This document shows positions 1-10,089 of a stretch of DNA of 32,301 nucleotides, one piece after another; the stretch's first letter is position 1; each line of letters begins with the position of its first letter. The notes under the pieces were generated by a model. The model did no database searches and was not told the DNA's origin. It saw only the letters and a list, made by a program, of their open reading frames with translations. Source of the stretch: Actinomycetota bacterium. Lineage in GTDB: Bacteria > Actinomycetota > Thermoleophilia > Gaiellales > Gaiellaceae. The position numbers and the translations under genes were made by a program. The stretch spans positions 1 through 32,301 of the forward strand of contig JACCTQ010000070.1 in the NCBI GenBank assembly GCA_013812265.1, given 5' to 3'.

Positions 1-61
1 CGCCTGGCCGGCTTGGAAGACCGCCCGCGCCGGGGCCGGCCCTCGACCTTTCCCCCCTCAC

Positions 62-931
62 GTGCGAGCTGAGGTTATCGCGATGGCCTGCGAGCTACCC
101 GTCGCCAGCGGCGTGCCGCTGTCGCGCTGGTCCTCGGCAGAGTTGGCGCGCGAGGCGATCTGGCGCGGGATCGTCGAGCAGATCAGCGACGTGACCGTCT
201 GGCGCTGGCTGTCCCAGGACGCGATCAAGCCCTGGCAGCACCGCTCCTGGATCTTCCCGCGTGACCCGCTGTTCGCCGAGCGCGCCGGCCCGATCCTCGA
301 CCTCTACGCCGGCTACTGGCAGGGCGAGCGACTCCACCCCGGCGACTACGTCGTCTGCGCCGACGAGAAGCCCTCGATCCAGGCGCGCAAGCGGATCGCC
401 GCGACCCGTCCCGCCCGGCGCGGCGAGGGCCAGAAGCTCGAGCACGAGTACGAGCGGACGGGCGCGCTGTGCTACCTGGCCGCCTGGGACGCGCGGCGCG
501 CACGGATCTTCGACCGCTGCGCCCCCAAGGACGGCATCGAGCCGTTCGACGCGCTCGTCGATCAGTTCATGTCGCAGCACCCCTACGTGCGCGCGCAGCG
601 CGTCTTCCTGATCGTCGATAACGGCTCCGCGCACCGCGGCAAGCGCTCGATCGACCGCCTCCAATCCGCCTGGCCCAACCTGATCGTGGTGCACACACCC
701 GTCCACGCCTCGTGGCTCAACCAGGCCGAAATCTACTTCTCCGTTGTCCAACGCAAGGTCGTCACCCCCAACGACTTCGCCGACCCCGACACCCTCGAGC
801 AGCACCTACTGGCCTTCGGTCGCCGCTACGAGCAGGTCGCCGCGCCGTTCCAATGGAAGTTCACCCGCCACGATCTCCACAAGCTCCTGGCCAAGACCGA
901 GACCGCCCAGCCCACGCTCCTCGCCGCCTGA
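62..931 (+). CDS. IS630-family transposase (DDE), 3' portion; N-terminal part lies upstream in another frame
   Basis: ORF translation with CADEKPSIQAR, VDNGSAHRG and SWLNQAE (D, D, E positions) typical of IS630/Tc1-mariner transposases. Frame +1 at positions 1-51 reads RLAGLEDRPRRGRPSTF, the usual upstream IS630 segment. Confidence 0.9.
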   Translation: MRAEVIAMACELPVASGVPLSRWSSAELAREAIWRGIVEQISDVTVWRWLSQDAIKPWQHRSWIFPRDPLFAERAGPILDLYAGYWQGERLHPGDYVVCADEKPSIQARKRIAATRPARRGEGQKLEHEYERTGALCYLAAWDARRARIFDRCAPKDGIEPFDALVDQFMSQHPYVRAQRVFLIVDNGSAHRGKRSIDRLQSAWPNLIVVHTPVHASWLNQAEIYFSVVQRKVVTPNDFADPDTLEQHLLAFGRRYEQVAAPFQWKFTRHDLHKLLAKTETAQPTLLAA

Positions 932-988
932 TACGTGCGCGAACTTCCGAGCCAGACCACTTAGGAACAACCTTGTTGGGTCCTACAT

Positions 989-1243
989 CTAGCGGACGAG
1001 AGCCCAGAGCACGATCGCTACCACGATCGCGATGGGGATGAAGGCCAAGCGCATGACGTTAAACGCTCGCTGCTCACCCGGTCGGGGGCCCGGCTCCGGG
1101 GTGTAGGGATCCAGTGGTGGAGCGGGCTGGCGGGGTAGCTCGTCTTCTCCTTCGAGCACGACCGGCTCGACGTCTACGAAGCGCTCATCCGAGTCGCCGG
1201 ACGCAAGACGGTCATGCTTGCTGCCTCTGCCTTCTTCGGCCAC
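989..1243 (-). CDS. small hypothetical protein with one C-terminal transmembrane helix
   Basis: ORF; hydrophobic tail LAFIPIAIVVAIVLWALV after an acidic/proline-rich N-terminus; divergent from rmlA. Confidence 0.5.
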   Translation of the reverse strand: MAEEGRGSKHDRLASGDSDERFVDVEPVVLEGEDELPRQPAPPLDPYTPEPGPRPGEQRAFNVMRLAFIPIAIVVAIVLWALVR

Positions 1244-1274
1244 GCCCCAACCCTAGCGATAGCATCGCGCCGGC

Positions 1275-2024
1275 ATGAAGGGAGTAGTCCTCGCGGGAGG
1301 AAGCGGCACGCGGCTGTATCCGCTCACGCGGATCACCAACAAGCACCTGCTCCCGATCTACGACCGTCCGATGGTCACCTATGCGATCGAGGCCCTGGTG
1401 GGGGCCGGCGTGACGGAGCTCATGCTCGTCACGGGCGGAACGCATGCGGGCGAGTTCCTGCGGCTGCTCGGGAATGGGCACGAGTACGGGATCGATCGCC
1501 TGTCGTACGCTTACCAGGAGCGCGCGGGCGGGATCGCCGAGGCGCTCGGCCTCGCGGAGCGCTTCGTGGGCGGCGATCGGGTCGTCGTCATGCTCGCGGA
1601 CAACGTGCTGGAGCTCTCGATCCGCCCGGCGGTGGAGAGCTTCTCGCGGCAGGAGCAAGGGGCTCGGATCCTGCTCTCGCGGGTGGAGAACCCCGAGCAC
1701 CTCCGCCATCTCGGCGTCCCCGAGCTGGACGGAGACGACCGCGTGACCCGCATCGTCGAGAAGCCGGCGGCACCCCCGAGCGCGTTCGCGGTCACCGGCA
1801 TCTACTTCTACGAGGGGAGCGTCTTCGAGATCATCCCGAGCCTCACTCCGTCCGGGCGTGGCGAGCTGGAGATCACGGACGTCAACAACTGGTTCGTCTC
1901 CGAGGGCACGATGGAGTACGACGTACTCGACGGCTTCTGGGGCGACGCCGGAGAATCCATCGACGCCTACTACGCGGTGAACGACTTCGTGCGCGCGCAC
2001 GGAGCGAACAAGGTCCTCGGATGA
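1275..2024 (+). CDS. rmlA: glucose-1-phosphate thymidylyltransferase
   Basis: MKGVVLAGGSGTRLYPLTRITNKHLLPIYDRPM nucleotidyltransferase signature. Confidence 0.95.
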   Translation: MKGVVLAGGSGTRLYPLTRITNKHLLPIYDRPMVTYAIEALVGAGVTELMLVTGGTHAGEFLRLLGNGHEYGIDRLSYAYQERAGGIAEALGLAERFVGGDRVVVMLADNVLELSIRPAVESFSRQEQGARILLSRVENPEHLRHLGVPELDGDDRVTRIVEKPAAPPSAFAVTGIYFYEGSVFEIIPSLTPSGRGELEITDVNNWFVSEGTMEYDVLDGFWGDAGESIDAYYAVNDFVRAHGANKVLG

Positions 2025-2503
2025 TCGCAGGGGTGCGGGTCATCCCGCTGCGTCGGTTCGCCGACGAGCGGGGCTGGTTCATGGAGATCCAGCGGGAGAG
2101 CTGGTTGCCGAAGCGGTCTCGCCAGACGAACTTGTCGTTCTCCCGGCGGGGGGTAATCAAGGGCCTGCACTACCACGAGCGTGGCCAGGACGATCTGTTC
2201 GCCAGCCTGAGCGGGATGGCGCGAGTTGTCCTGCTCGACCGGGACTCGGGCGAGACCTTCAGCGCTGACATCGGTGACGACAATCCCGTGGCCGTCTACG
2301 TGCCGGGCACCCTGGCGCACGGCTACGAGGCGCTCACGGATGTGCTGTTCTGCTACCACGTCACGGAGGAGTACGACCCGGCCGACCCTGACGAGCATGC
2401 GATCGCGTGGAGCGATCCGCGCGTGAAGTCGCTCTGGAGCACGCAGTCGCCCATCCTGTCCGATCGCGACGCCGCTGCAGCGTTGCTCGGACCGTCTCGG
2501 TAG
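2021..2503 (+). CDS. rmlC: dTDP-4-dehydrorhamnose 3,5-epimerase family protein
   Basis: In-frame ATG at 2021 overlapping the rmlA stop (ATGA); RGVIKGLHYHERGQDDLF, RmlC cupin motif; inside the rml cluster. Confidence 0.9.
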   Translation: MIAGVRVIPLRRFADERGWFMEIQRESWLPKRSRQTNLSFSRRGVIKGLHYHERGQDDLFASLSGMARVVLLDRDSGETFSADIGDDNPVAVYVPGTLAHGYEALTDVLFCYHVTEEYDPADPDEHAIAWSDPRVKSLWSTQSPILSDRDAAAALLGPSR

Positions 2504-3322
2504 GTGCCGGCGAGCGGCGCTCGGGGATCGAAGCGGCGGATCGCCATTACGGGCGCAGGTGGCCAGCTCGGCGTGGCTCTCGCCGAAGCGTTCGCGGCAG
2601 ACGATGTGATTCCGCTGACCCGCCACGAGTGGGATGTGACCTACCCGGCGCCCCCTGATCTTTCGAGCCCGGACATGATCCTTCATGCGGCTGCCTGGAC
2701 GGATGTCGACGGCGCCGAAGCCGACCCGCAAGGCGCGGCGGCCGTCAACGTGGGCGGGACCTCGAACGTTGCCGAGCTGGGCGTGCCGCTCGTCTACTTC
2801 TCGTCGGACTACGTCTTCGACGGACGCAAGCGCACGCCGTACGGCGAGTCGGACACTGTGGGACCCCTGTCGGCGTACGGGCGGACGAAGCTCCACGGCG
2901 AGGCGGCAGCCGGTGAGAACGCGTGGATCGTTCGAAGCTCATGGCTCTTCGGCCCCACTGGGCAGAATTTCGTGCGCACGATGCTCCGGCTTGCCCGCGA
3001 TCGAGACGAAGTCGCCGTTATCGGCGATCAGCGCGGCTCACCGACGTACGTGGGTCATCTCGCGGAAGCGGTCCGCGACCTGATCGAGCTGCCTCGAGGC
3101 ACGTGGCACCTCGCTGCACAGGGAGCTTGCACCTGGGCAGAGCTCGCAACGGCAATCTTCGACGAAGCAGGCGTCGCTTGTCGCGTCCGGCCCATCACGA
3201 CGGCCGAGCTCGGCCGTCCGGCGCCCCGCCCGTCGTACTCGGTACTCCGGAGCGAGCACAAGGAGACACCGCGCTTGCCGCACTGGCGGGACGGTTTGCG
3301 GGCTTGTCTCGAGCGGCTGTAG
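2504..3322 (+). CDS. rmlD: dTDP-4-dehydrorhamnose reductase
   Basis: ITGAGGQLGVALAEAF, FSSDYVFDGRKRTPYGESDTVGPLSAYGRTKLHGE; GTG start directly after the rmlC stop. Confidence 0.93.
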   Translation: MPASGARGSKRRIAITGAGGQLGVALAEAFAADDVIPLTRHEWDVTYPAPPDLSSPDMILHAAAWTDVDGAEADPQGAAAVNVGGTSNVAELGVPLVYFSSDYVFDGRKRTPYGESDTVGPLSAYGRTKLHGEAAAGENAWIVRSSWLFGPTGQNFVRTMLRLARDRDEVAVIGDQRGSPTYVGHLAEAVRDLIELPRGTWHLAAQGACTWAELATAIFDEAGVACRVRPITTAELGRPAPRPSYSVLRSEHKETPRLPHWRDGLRACLERL

Positions 3323-3332
3323 CGTCGGATCG

Positions 3333-3803
3333 ATGGCGAGCTATCGCTTCTTGACGACCTGGTGCCTGGACGCGCCGATTCAGGCCGTCTGGGATGCCAT
3401 CTGGAATGCGGAGCGCTGGCCCGAGTGGTGGCAGGGCGTGGAGCTTTCGGTGAAGCTGGCGGAGGGCGATGCAGCCGGCGTCGGTTGTGTCTGGCAGCAG
3501 ACATGGCGTAGCAGGTTGCCTTATCCCCTCCGGCTCGAATCCCGGACGACGAGAGTCGAGCGTCCGTTCCTGATCGAAGGCGTGGGCACGGGGGACCTCG
3601 CCGGCTGGGGCCGCTGGCGGTTCTTCGAGGGCCAGGGAACGGCCGCCACATACGAATGGGACGTGCGGACGACGAGGCCGTGGATGAATGCTCTGGGGTC
3701 TGTGGCCGGACCGGTCTTCTCCTGGAACCACGACGTCGTGATGCGTCAGGGGGGTCTCGGCCTCGCGCGGTTTCTCGGCGTAAGGCTGCTCGCGCAGGAC
3801 TGA
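3333..3803 (+). CDS. SRPBCC/polyketide-cyclase-like protein
   Basis: TTWCLDAPIQAVWDAIWNAERWPEWWQGVE, START/SRPBCC pattern. Confidence 0.75.
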   Translation: MASYRFLTTWCLDAPIQAVWDAIWNAERWPEWWQGVELSVKLAEGDAAGVGCVWQQTWRSRLPYPLRLESRTTRVERPFLIEGVGTGDLAGWGRWRFFEGQGTAATYEWDVRTTRPWMNALGSVAGPVFSWNHDVVMRQGGLGLARFLGVRLLAQD

Positions 3804-3842
3804 GCGCCAAGCTCGTCAAGGACAATCATCTACGCTTCGCTT

Positions 3843-4844
<1,002 letters not shown>

Positions 4845-4869
4845 TCCGGGCTACCCTGAGCGGTGGGTC

Positions 4870-6498
4870 ATGTGGAATCGCCTACTGACAATCGGAGCCG
4901 CGTCGGCGCTCGTCCTCACGGCGGGAGCCCCTGCCTCGATGACGAGGGCCGCCGACGAGCCCGCCGTCGGGTCGGGCCCAACGTTCGTTTTCACGGGACG
5001 GGGCTGGGGACACGGCGTCGGCATGAGTCAGTACGGAGCGCTCGGCTTCGCCCGTCGCGGGACGCCGTACTCCCGGATCCTCTCCCACTATTACCCAGGC
5101 ACCGAGCTGTCACGTGCCTCGACGGCGCAGGTACGCGTGCTGCTGGCGGAAGGACGGTCCAGTGTGAAGCTTTCCTCGGCAGCCGCCTTCCGCGTCCGTG
5201 ATGCGAGCGCCAAGATCCATCGGCTGGACCCGGGCGAATACCAGCTCGGGCCGGGCCTGAAGCTGAAGGTGAAGGGGGCCCGGAAGGCGACTGCGCTTCC
5301 CGGGCCGTTGGCGTTTCTCCCCGGCGACATGCCCCTCCACTTTGGCCGGCCGTATCGTGGCTGGCTGCAGGTTGCCTCGAACGGGCGCAAGCTGAGTGTC
5401 GTCAACACCGTCGGCCTCGAGGCGTATCTGTACGGCGTCGTGCCCGACGAGGTGCCGGACACGTGGCCGGCCGAAGCGCTGAAGGCGCAGGCGGTGGCGG
5501 CGCGCTCCTATGCGATGGCGACCCGCAAGATCGGTGGCCCGTTCGATCTGTACGCCGATACCCGCAGCCAGGTGTACGGCGGCGTCGATGCCGAGAGCTT
5601 TCCGACCACCGCGGCGGTCGACGCCACCGCCGGCCGGGTGCTGAACTACCGTGGCCGCCCGGCGGTCACGTACTTCTTCTCCACCTCCGGCGGCCGGACG
5701 GCGGCCATCCAGGATGCCTGGCCGGGCGCGAGACCCGTTCCATATCTCGTCTCGGTCGCCGATCCGTACGACTCGCTGTCTCCACACCATCGCTGGGGGC
5801 CACTGTCGTTCTCCGCGAAGCCCTTGCTTCGGAGGCTGAAGGTCCCGGGCCAGCTACTCGACCTGAAGGCGACTCCCAACCCGTCCGGCAGGATTACTAG
5901 CGTGACCGCCGTGAGCACGCTGGGCTCCCTCAGCATTCCGGCCGGTGACGTCCGGCGCCTCCTCGACCTGCGCTCGACGTGGTTCCGGGTCGGCGTGCTG
6001 TCTCTCACCCGTCCGGCCGCACCGGCCGTGCACGGGTCGGCGGTCAGGGTCTCCGGTATCGCGCGCGGGCTTCCCGGCGTCACGCTCCAGCAGCGAGTCA
6101 GTGGTTCGGTATGGGAGCCGGCGAGCCGAATCAAGCCTGCGAGCGACGGAACCTTCTCGGTCTCGGTGAAGCCGCAAGCGGGGAGCGAATATCGGCTCGT
6201 GAGCGGCCGCACGTCCAGCGGGTCAGTCCGCGTTAGCGTCGCGCCGCTGGTCCGCTTCTTCCTGGCGAGAGACACCGGAATGCTGCGCGGAATGGTCAGG
6301 CCCATCCTGCCGGGCGCGATCGTGCAAATCCAGCAGCTGGCCGGGCCGACGTGGAAGACGGTGGAGCAACTCCCGGTGGACGCGAAGGGGAACTTCCAAC
6401 CCAAGCTGAAGCTTCCGGCAGGAACGTACCGGGCTCGTTTTGCTCCCGGCCGTGGACTTGCACCCGGCACTTCTCCTGTCCTGAAGGTGGTCGCTTGA
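4870..6498 (+). CDS. SpoIID/LytB-domain secreted protein
   Basis: In-frame ATG at 4870 (the longer ORF from 4513 overlaps rmlB); signal peptide; GRGWGHGVGMSQYGALGFARRG, LPDEVP/AEALKAQAVAARSYA and DTRSQVYGG SpoIID motifs. Confidence 0.9.
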   Translation: MWNRLLTIGAASALVLTAGAPASMTRAADEPAVGSGPTFVFTGRGWGHGVGMSQYGALGFARRGTPYSRILSHYYPGTELSRASTAQVRVLLAEGRSSVKLSSAAAFRVRDASAKIHRLDPGEYQLGPGLKLKVKGARKATALPGPLAFLPGDMPLHFGRPYRGWLQVASNGRKLSVVNTVGLEAYLYGVVPDEVPDTWPAEALKAQAVAARSYAMATRKIGGPFDLYADTRSQVYGGVDAESFPTTAAVDATAGRVLNYRGRPAVTYFFSTSGGRTAAIQDAWPGARPVPYLVSVADPYDSLSPHHRWGPLSFSAKPLLRRLKVPGQLLDLKATPNPSGRITSVTAVSTLGSLSIPAGDVRRLLDLRSTWFRVGVLSLTRPAAPAVHGSAVRVSGIARGLPGVTLQQRVSGSVWEPASRIKPASDGTFSVSVKPQAGSEYRLVSGRTSSGSVRVSVAPLVRFFLARDTGMLRGMVRPILPGAIVQIQQLAGPTWKTVEQLPVDAKGNFQPKLKLPAGTYRARFAPGRGLAPGTSPVLKVVA

Positions 6499-8147
6499 CG
6501 CGCCTGACGTTGGCTTTGCTGGCGCTGGTGCTGCTTGCGGCCGAACCGGGCCTGGCGGGGCGGCGCTTCGCTGTCGGCGTCGAGCCGGGCGCGCCACTGG
6601 GCAAGGTTGCCTCGCAGCTGGAAGCGGTGACGGGGCAGCCCGTCGAGGCTGACGCAGCCCTTCGCGCGATCTTCGTCGTGACGCGCTCGCCGCGGCAGCT
6701 CGCGGCCCTTCCGGGAGTTGCGTACGTCGAGTCCCTCACGGCGTCGCGCAGGCTCGCCTTCACACCCAACGACCCGCTGCTTCCGCGCCAGTGGTACCTG
6801 TTCCAGACGAGGGCGTTCAACTTCTGGCTGCAGCCGCCGAAGTTCTCCGGCCCGCCGGTGAAAGTCGCCGTGATCGACTCCGGCGTGGACGGTAAACACC
6901 CCGAGCTCGCGGGCAGGATCTCGGGGGCGAGGAGCTTCGTCGGCGGCTCCGCGCTTACCGACAGCAAGGGCCACGGAACCTTCGTCGCGGGTCAGATTGC
7001 GGCCGCGACGGGAAACGGGCAGGGGATCGCCGGCATGGCTTTCCCCGCACGCCTTCTCATCGCCAAGGTCGTACGACCGGATCTCTCCATCCCACTGGAG
7101 GCCGAGGCGCGGGCGATCCGGTGGGCCGTCGACCAAGGTGCGCGGGTGATCAACCTCAGCCTGTCGGGCGTTCGGCACCCGCAAAACCCGCGCAAGGACA
7201 CGTACTCGCCGCTCGAAGCGAGCGCGATCGCCTACGCCTACAAGAAGGGCGTGATGGTCGTCGCCGCCGTCGGGAACGGCGATGCCGCCCCGGAGAGTCC
7301 ATGGGAGTACGCCGGCTGGCCCGCGGCTCTCCCGCACGTCGTCTCGGTGAGCGCCTTCGGCCGGGACGGCTCGGTACCAGGGTTCTCGAACCGCGACGCC
7401 TTCTACAACGACATCTCCGCGCCCGGCGAGGAGATTTTCTCCACGCTGCCGCGCAATCTCACGAGCAAGCGGCCCAGCTGTGCGAACCAGGGGTACTCGG
7501 ACTGCGGCCCGGGCGAGTACCGCAATGCGGAGGGGACGTCGTTCGCAGCTCCTCAGGTCTCCGCGGCTGCCGCTCTGCTGTTGAGCCAGAAGCCAAGTCT
7601 CAAGGCCGACCAGCTCGCGAACGTGCTCACCCGCACAGCGGTCGACGCCACGCCGGTGAACGGCTGCCGCCTCTGCACCTCGGGACACGACGAGCTGACC
7701 GGGTGGGGCCGTCTCGACGTTCAGAACTCGCTCATGCAGACCTACTACTCTCCGCCGCCGGAGGCCGACCGCTACGAGACGAACGACGATGCCGGCTCGC
7801 AGGCGTGGAGGTTCTGGGGGTCGGCCCCCAGGAAGGTGAGCGCCACCCTCGACTTCTGGGACGACCAGATCGACGTCTACAGCATCAAGCTTGCGCCGGG
7901 CCAGAAGCTCACCGCCAGGGTGCGCGGGCCAATCGGGGCCGAGACGAAGCTCCTGCTCTGGAAACCGGGGACGAAGCGTGTCGAGGGCCTGGCCGTCCCC
8001 GCGGGCCGGGTAGCGCAGTCCACTCGCGTCGGGACGACGGAGTACATCCGCAGCTACAGCGCAAAGGCCGCTGGCTGGTACTACCTCCAGGTCAAGCTCG
8101 TCGAGCCCGGCTGGGGCTCCTACACCCTCGACTACGCCAAGCAATAA
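6495..8147 (+). CDS. S8 family serine peptidase (subtilisin-like), secreted
   Basis: VAVIDSGVDGKHPELAG (Asp), GHGTFVAGQIAA (His), GTSFAAPQVSAAAALLL (Ser); TTG start overlapping the upstream stop (TTGA); signal peptide. Confidence 0.92.
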   Translation: MTRLTLALLALVLLAAEPGLAGRRFAVGVEPGAPLGKVASQLEAVTGQPVEADAALRAIFVVTRSPRQLAALPGVAYVESLTASRRLAFTPNDPLLPRQWYLFQTRAFNFWLQPPKFSGPPVKVAVIDSGVDGKHPELAGRISGARSFVGGSALTDSKGHGTFVAGQIAAATGNGQGIAGMAFPARLLIAKVVRPDLSIPLEAEARAIRWAVDQGARVINLSLSGVRHPQNPRKDTYSPLEASAIAYAYKKGVMVVAAVGNGDAAPESPWEYAGWPAALPHVVSVSAFGRDGSVPGFSNRDAFYNDISAPGEEIFSTLPRNLTSKRPSCANQGYSDCGPGEYRNAEGTSFAAPQVSAAAALLLSQKPSLKADQLANVLTRTAVDATPVNGCRLCTSGHDELTGWGRLDVQNSLMQTYYSPPPEADRYETNDDAGSQAWRFWGSAPRKVSATLDFWDDQIDVYSIKLAPGQKLTARVRGPIGAETKLLLWKPGTKRVEGLAVPAGRVAQSTRVGTTEYIRSYSAKAAGWYYLQVKLVEPGWGSYTLDYAKQ

Positions 8148-8148
8148 A

Positions 8149-8171
8149 CGGGGGAACCCGTGGTTCCCCCG
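8149..8171 (+). terminator. hairpin terminator candidate after the S8 peptidase gene
   Basis: cgggggaacc-cgt-ggttcccccg, 10-bp perfect stem with 3-nt loop, right after the TAA stop; no U-tract. Confidence 0.6.
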
Positions 8172-8271
8172 CTGGCCCCTCCTTCACGCTGCCATCCATC
8201 TGCGCTGGTTTGGCCTCCCGCCGGGCGGAGCCCGGCTCCGGCGGCGGCTCGCAGCGGCAGGCGACTGACGA

Positions 8272-8424
8272 GGGTCAGGTCTTGCGTTGCAACACTGGTT
8301 TCTTGTAGCGAGCTGCCTGGTGGTCACGGCTAACTCGCACCCGATCCTGCTCGACCGGCCCCGATTCAGCAGTTTCTGGCGCGGCTGGCCGGAGCCTTTG
8401 CTGTTGCGCTGCAAGACCTGACCC
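8272..8424. repeat. 153-bp segment bounded by 23-bp imperfect inverted repeats (20/23)
   Basis: gggtcaggtcttgcgttgcaaca (8272-8294) versus tgttgcgctgcaagacctgaccc (8402-8424). Confidence 0.65.
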
Positions 8425-8434
8425 CCACTGTCGC

Positions 8435-9115
8435 CTACTGGCTCTCGAGCAGCTCGTCCTCCGGGACGTCGCGAATGTGCCGGGCAGGGTTCCCCACCAC
8501 CACTGCTCGCGGCTGGACGTCGTGAACCACGACGGCGCCGGCGCCGACGAACGCCTCCTCACCGATCTCGACGCCGGGGCACAGAATCGCGCCGCCGCCA
8601 ATGCGCGCTCCCCGTCGTATCGTCGGGCCCTTGATCAAGCTGCGCCGCCGCTCGGTCCGGCCCATGAAGTTGTCGTTCGTCGTCGCCACGCAGGGAGCGA
8701 TGAAGACGTTGTCCTCCAGTGTCGAGTACGCGGTTATGTAGGCGTGCGCCTGGATCTTTGTCAGCGCCCCGATCGTGGTGTCGTTCTCCACCAGCGACCC
8801 GCGCCCGATCACGACATCGTCCTCGATCACGCAGCGCTCACGGATACACGCCTGATCGCCCACGATGACGCGCGCACCGATCCTCGTCCCGGCGAAGACG
8901 ATCGCTCCCGTCGAGACGATCGTGCCCGGCCCGAGCTCGAGCGGCGGAAGCGGCTCTCGCTTCGCGGTGGAGCGAGGGGAAAGCGACGGCTGCTTTCCCA
9001 GCACGACGTTGTCCGCGATGGTGCAACCCTCTCCGATCACCGTCCCGGGATAAACGACAACGTTCTGCCCGAGCTCGTAAGGCGGAGAGGCCGCTGGCGT
9101 CCGCCTCCCGGTCAC
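8435..9115 (-). CDS. left-handed beta-helix acyl/acetyltransferase (WbpD/WlbB-like)
   Basis: Hexapeptide repeats (VVYPGTVIGEGCTIADNVVLG, GGGAILCPGVEIGEEAFVGAGAVV); GTG start at 9115 overlapping the stop of the upstream oxidoreductase gene. Confidence 0.88.
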   Translation of the reverse strand: MTGRRTPAASPPYELGQNVVVYPGTVIGEGCTIADNVVLGKQPSLSPRSTAKREPLPPLELGPGTIVSTGAIVFAGTRIGARVIVGDQACIRERCVIEDDVVIGRGSLVENDTTIGALTKIQAHAYITAYSTLEDNVFIAPCVATTNDNFMGRTERRRSLIKGPTIRRGARIGGGAILCPGVEIGEEAFVGAGAVVVHDVQPRAVVVGNPARHIRDVPEDELLESQ

Positions 9116-10089
9116 GCGGCAGCGCGCTCGAGTGACGCCTGCAGTTGTTCCAGCGCTCGCACCACTGCGACGCCGTCGCGTGCCGCCGCGAGGGGATCGC
9201 CCTCCCCGGCCGCAAGGGCCAGGAAGTGTCGGCACTCGAGACGAAGCGGCTCGTCGTTCGAGATCTTCGGAATGAAGATGTCCCCGGTGCGCGTGCGCCA
9301 CTCCCCGTAGCTCTCGGGCGGCTTCTCCGTACCCTTGTCGTAGACCGTCACCTTTCGTTCCAGTTCCATGTCGTCGAAAACCGCCATCTTGTCCCGCCCG
9401 ACCACAGTCATCTTGCGCATCTTGTGCGGATCGAGCCAGGAGAGGTGCATGTGCGCGACGATCCCGGAGGGAAAACGGAGATAGCAGAACACGACGTCCT
9501 CGACCCCTTCACGCACGAACGACTCGCCGCGTGCCCAGATCTCGCTCGGCTCTTCCTCGACCAGGTGCAGGATGACCGAGAGATCGTGAACACCGAGCGA
9601 CCACAAGGCGTTCTCGTCCTTGCGGATCTGGCCGAGGTTTTGCCGGTTGCCATAGAGGTACAGGACGTCGCCGAGCTGTCCGGAAGCGATCAGCTCCTTG
9701 AGCTTCTTGACGCCCGGGTGGTAGAGGAGCAGGTGGCCCGGCATAAGCGCGACGCCCCGCTCCTCCGCGACGCCCAGGAGGTCCTCCGCCTCCGCTGCAG
9801 TGAGCGCGGGAGGCTTCTCCACGAAGGTGTGCTTGCCAGCTTCCAGGGCTCGGCGAGCCAGCTCGTAGTGGGTGACGACGGGAGTCGCGACCACGACCGC
9901 GTCGAGCTCCGGATCCGCGAGCATCTCGTCGAAATCGCCCGTCATGCGTACCCGCGGATACCGCGCCGCGAACCGGTCGCGCAGCTCGGGCGAGATGTCG
10001 CAGAGCCAGCGGAGATCGGCGAGATCGTCGAAGTTCCGGGCGAGGTTCGGCCCCCAGTAGCCGAGACCGGCAAGACCGATTCGAATCAT
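9112..10089 (-). CDS. Gfo/Idh/MocA family oxidoreductase
   Basis: IRIGLAGLGYWGPNLARNF; FVEKPPALTAAEAEDL; Rossmann N-terminus. Confidence 0.92.
   Translation of the reverse strand: MIRIGLAGLGYWGPNLARNFDDLADLRWLCDISPELRDRFAARYPRVRMTGDFDEMLADPELDAVVVATPVVTHYELARRALEAGKHTFVEKPPALTAAEAEDLLGVAEERGVALMPGHLLLYHPGVKKLKELIASGQLGDVLYLYGNRQNLGQIRKDENALWSLGVHDLSVILHLVEEEPSEIWARGESFVREGVEDVVFCYLRFPSGIVAHMHLSWLDPHKMRKMTVVGRDKMAVFDDMELERKVTVYDKGTEKPPESYGEWRTRTGDIFIPKISNDEPLRLECRHFLALAAGEGDPLAAARDGVAVVRALEQLQASLERAAA

Noticed and set aside
95-805. 236-aa minus-strand ORF opposite the transposase
   Set aside because: Antisense shadow ORF in high-GC DNA without recognisable motifs.
5646-8144. 832-aa minus-strand ORF opposite the SpoIID and S8 genes
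   Set aside because: Antisense open frame caused by high GC; Arg/Pro/Gly-rich with no motifs, while the plus strand has clear families.
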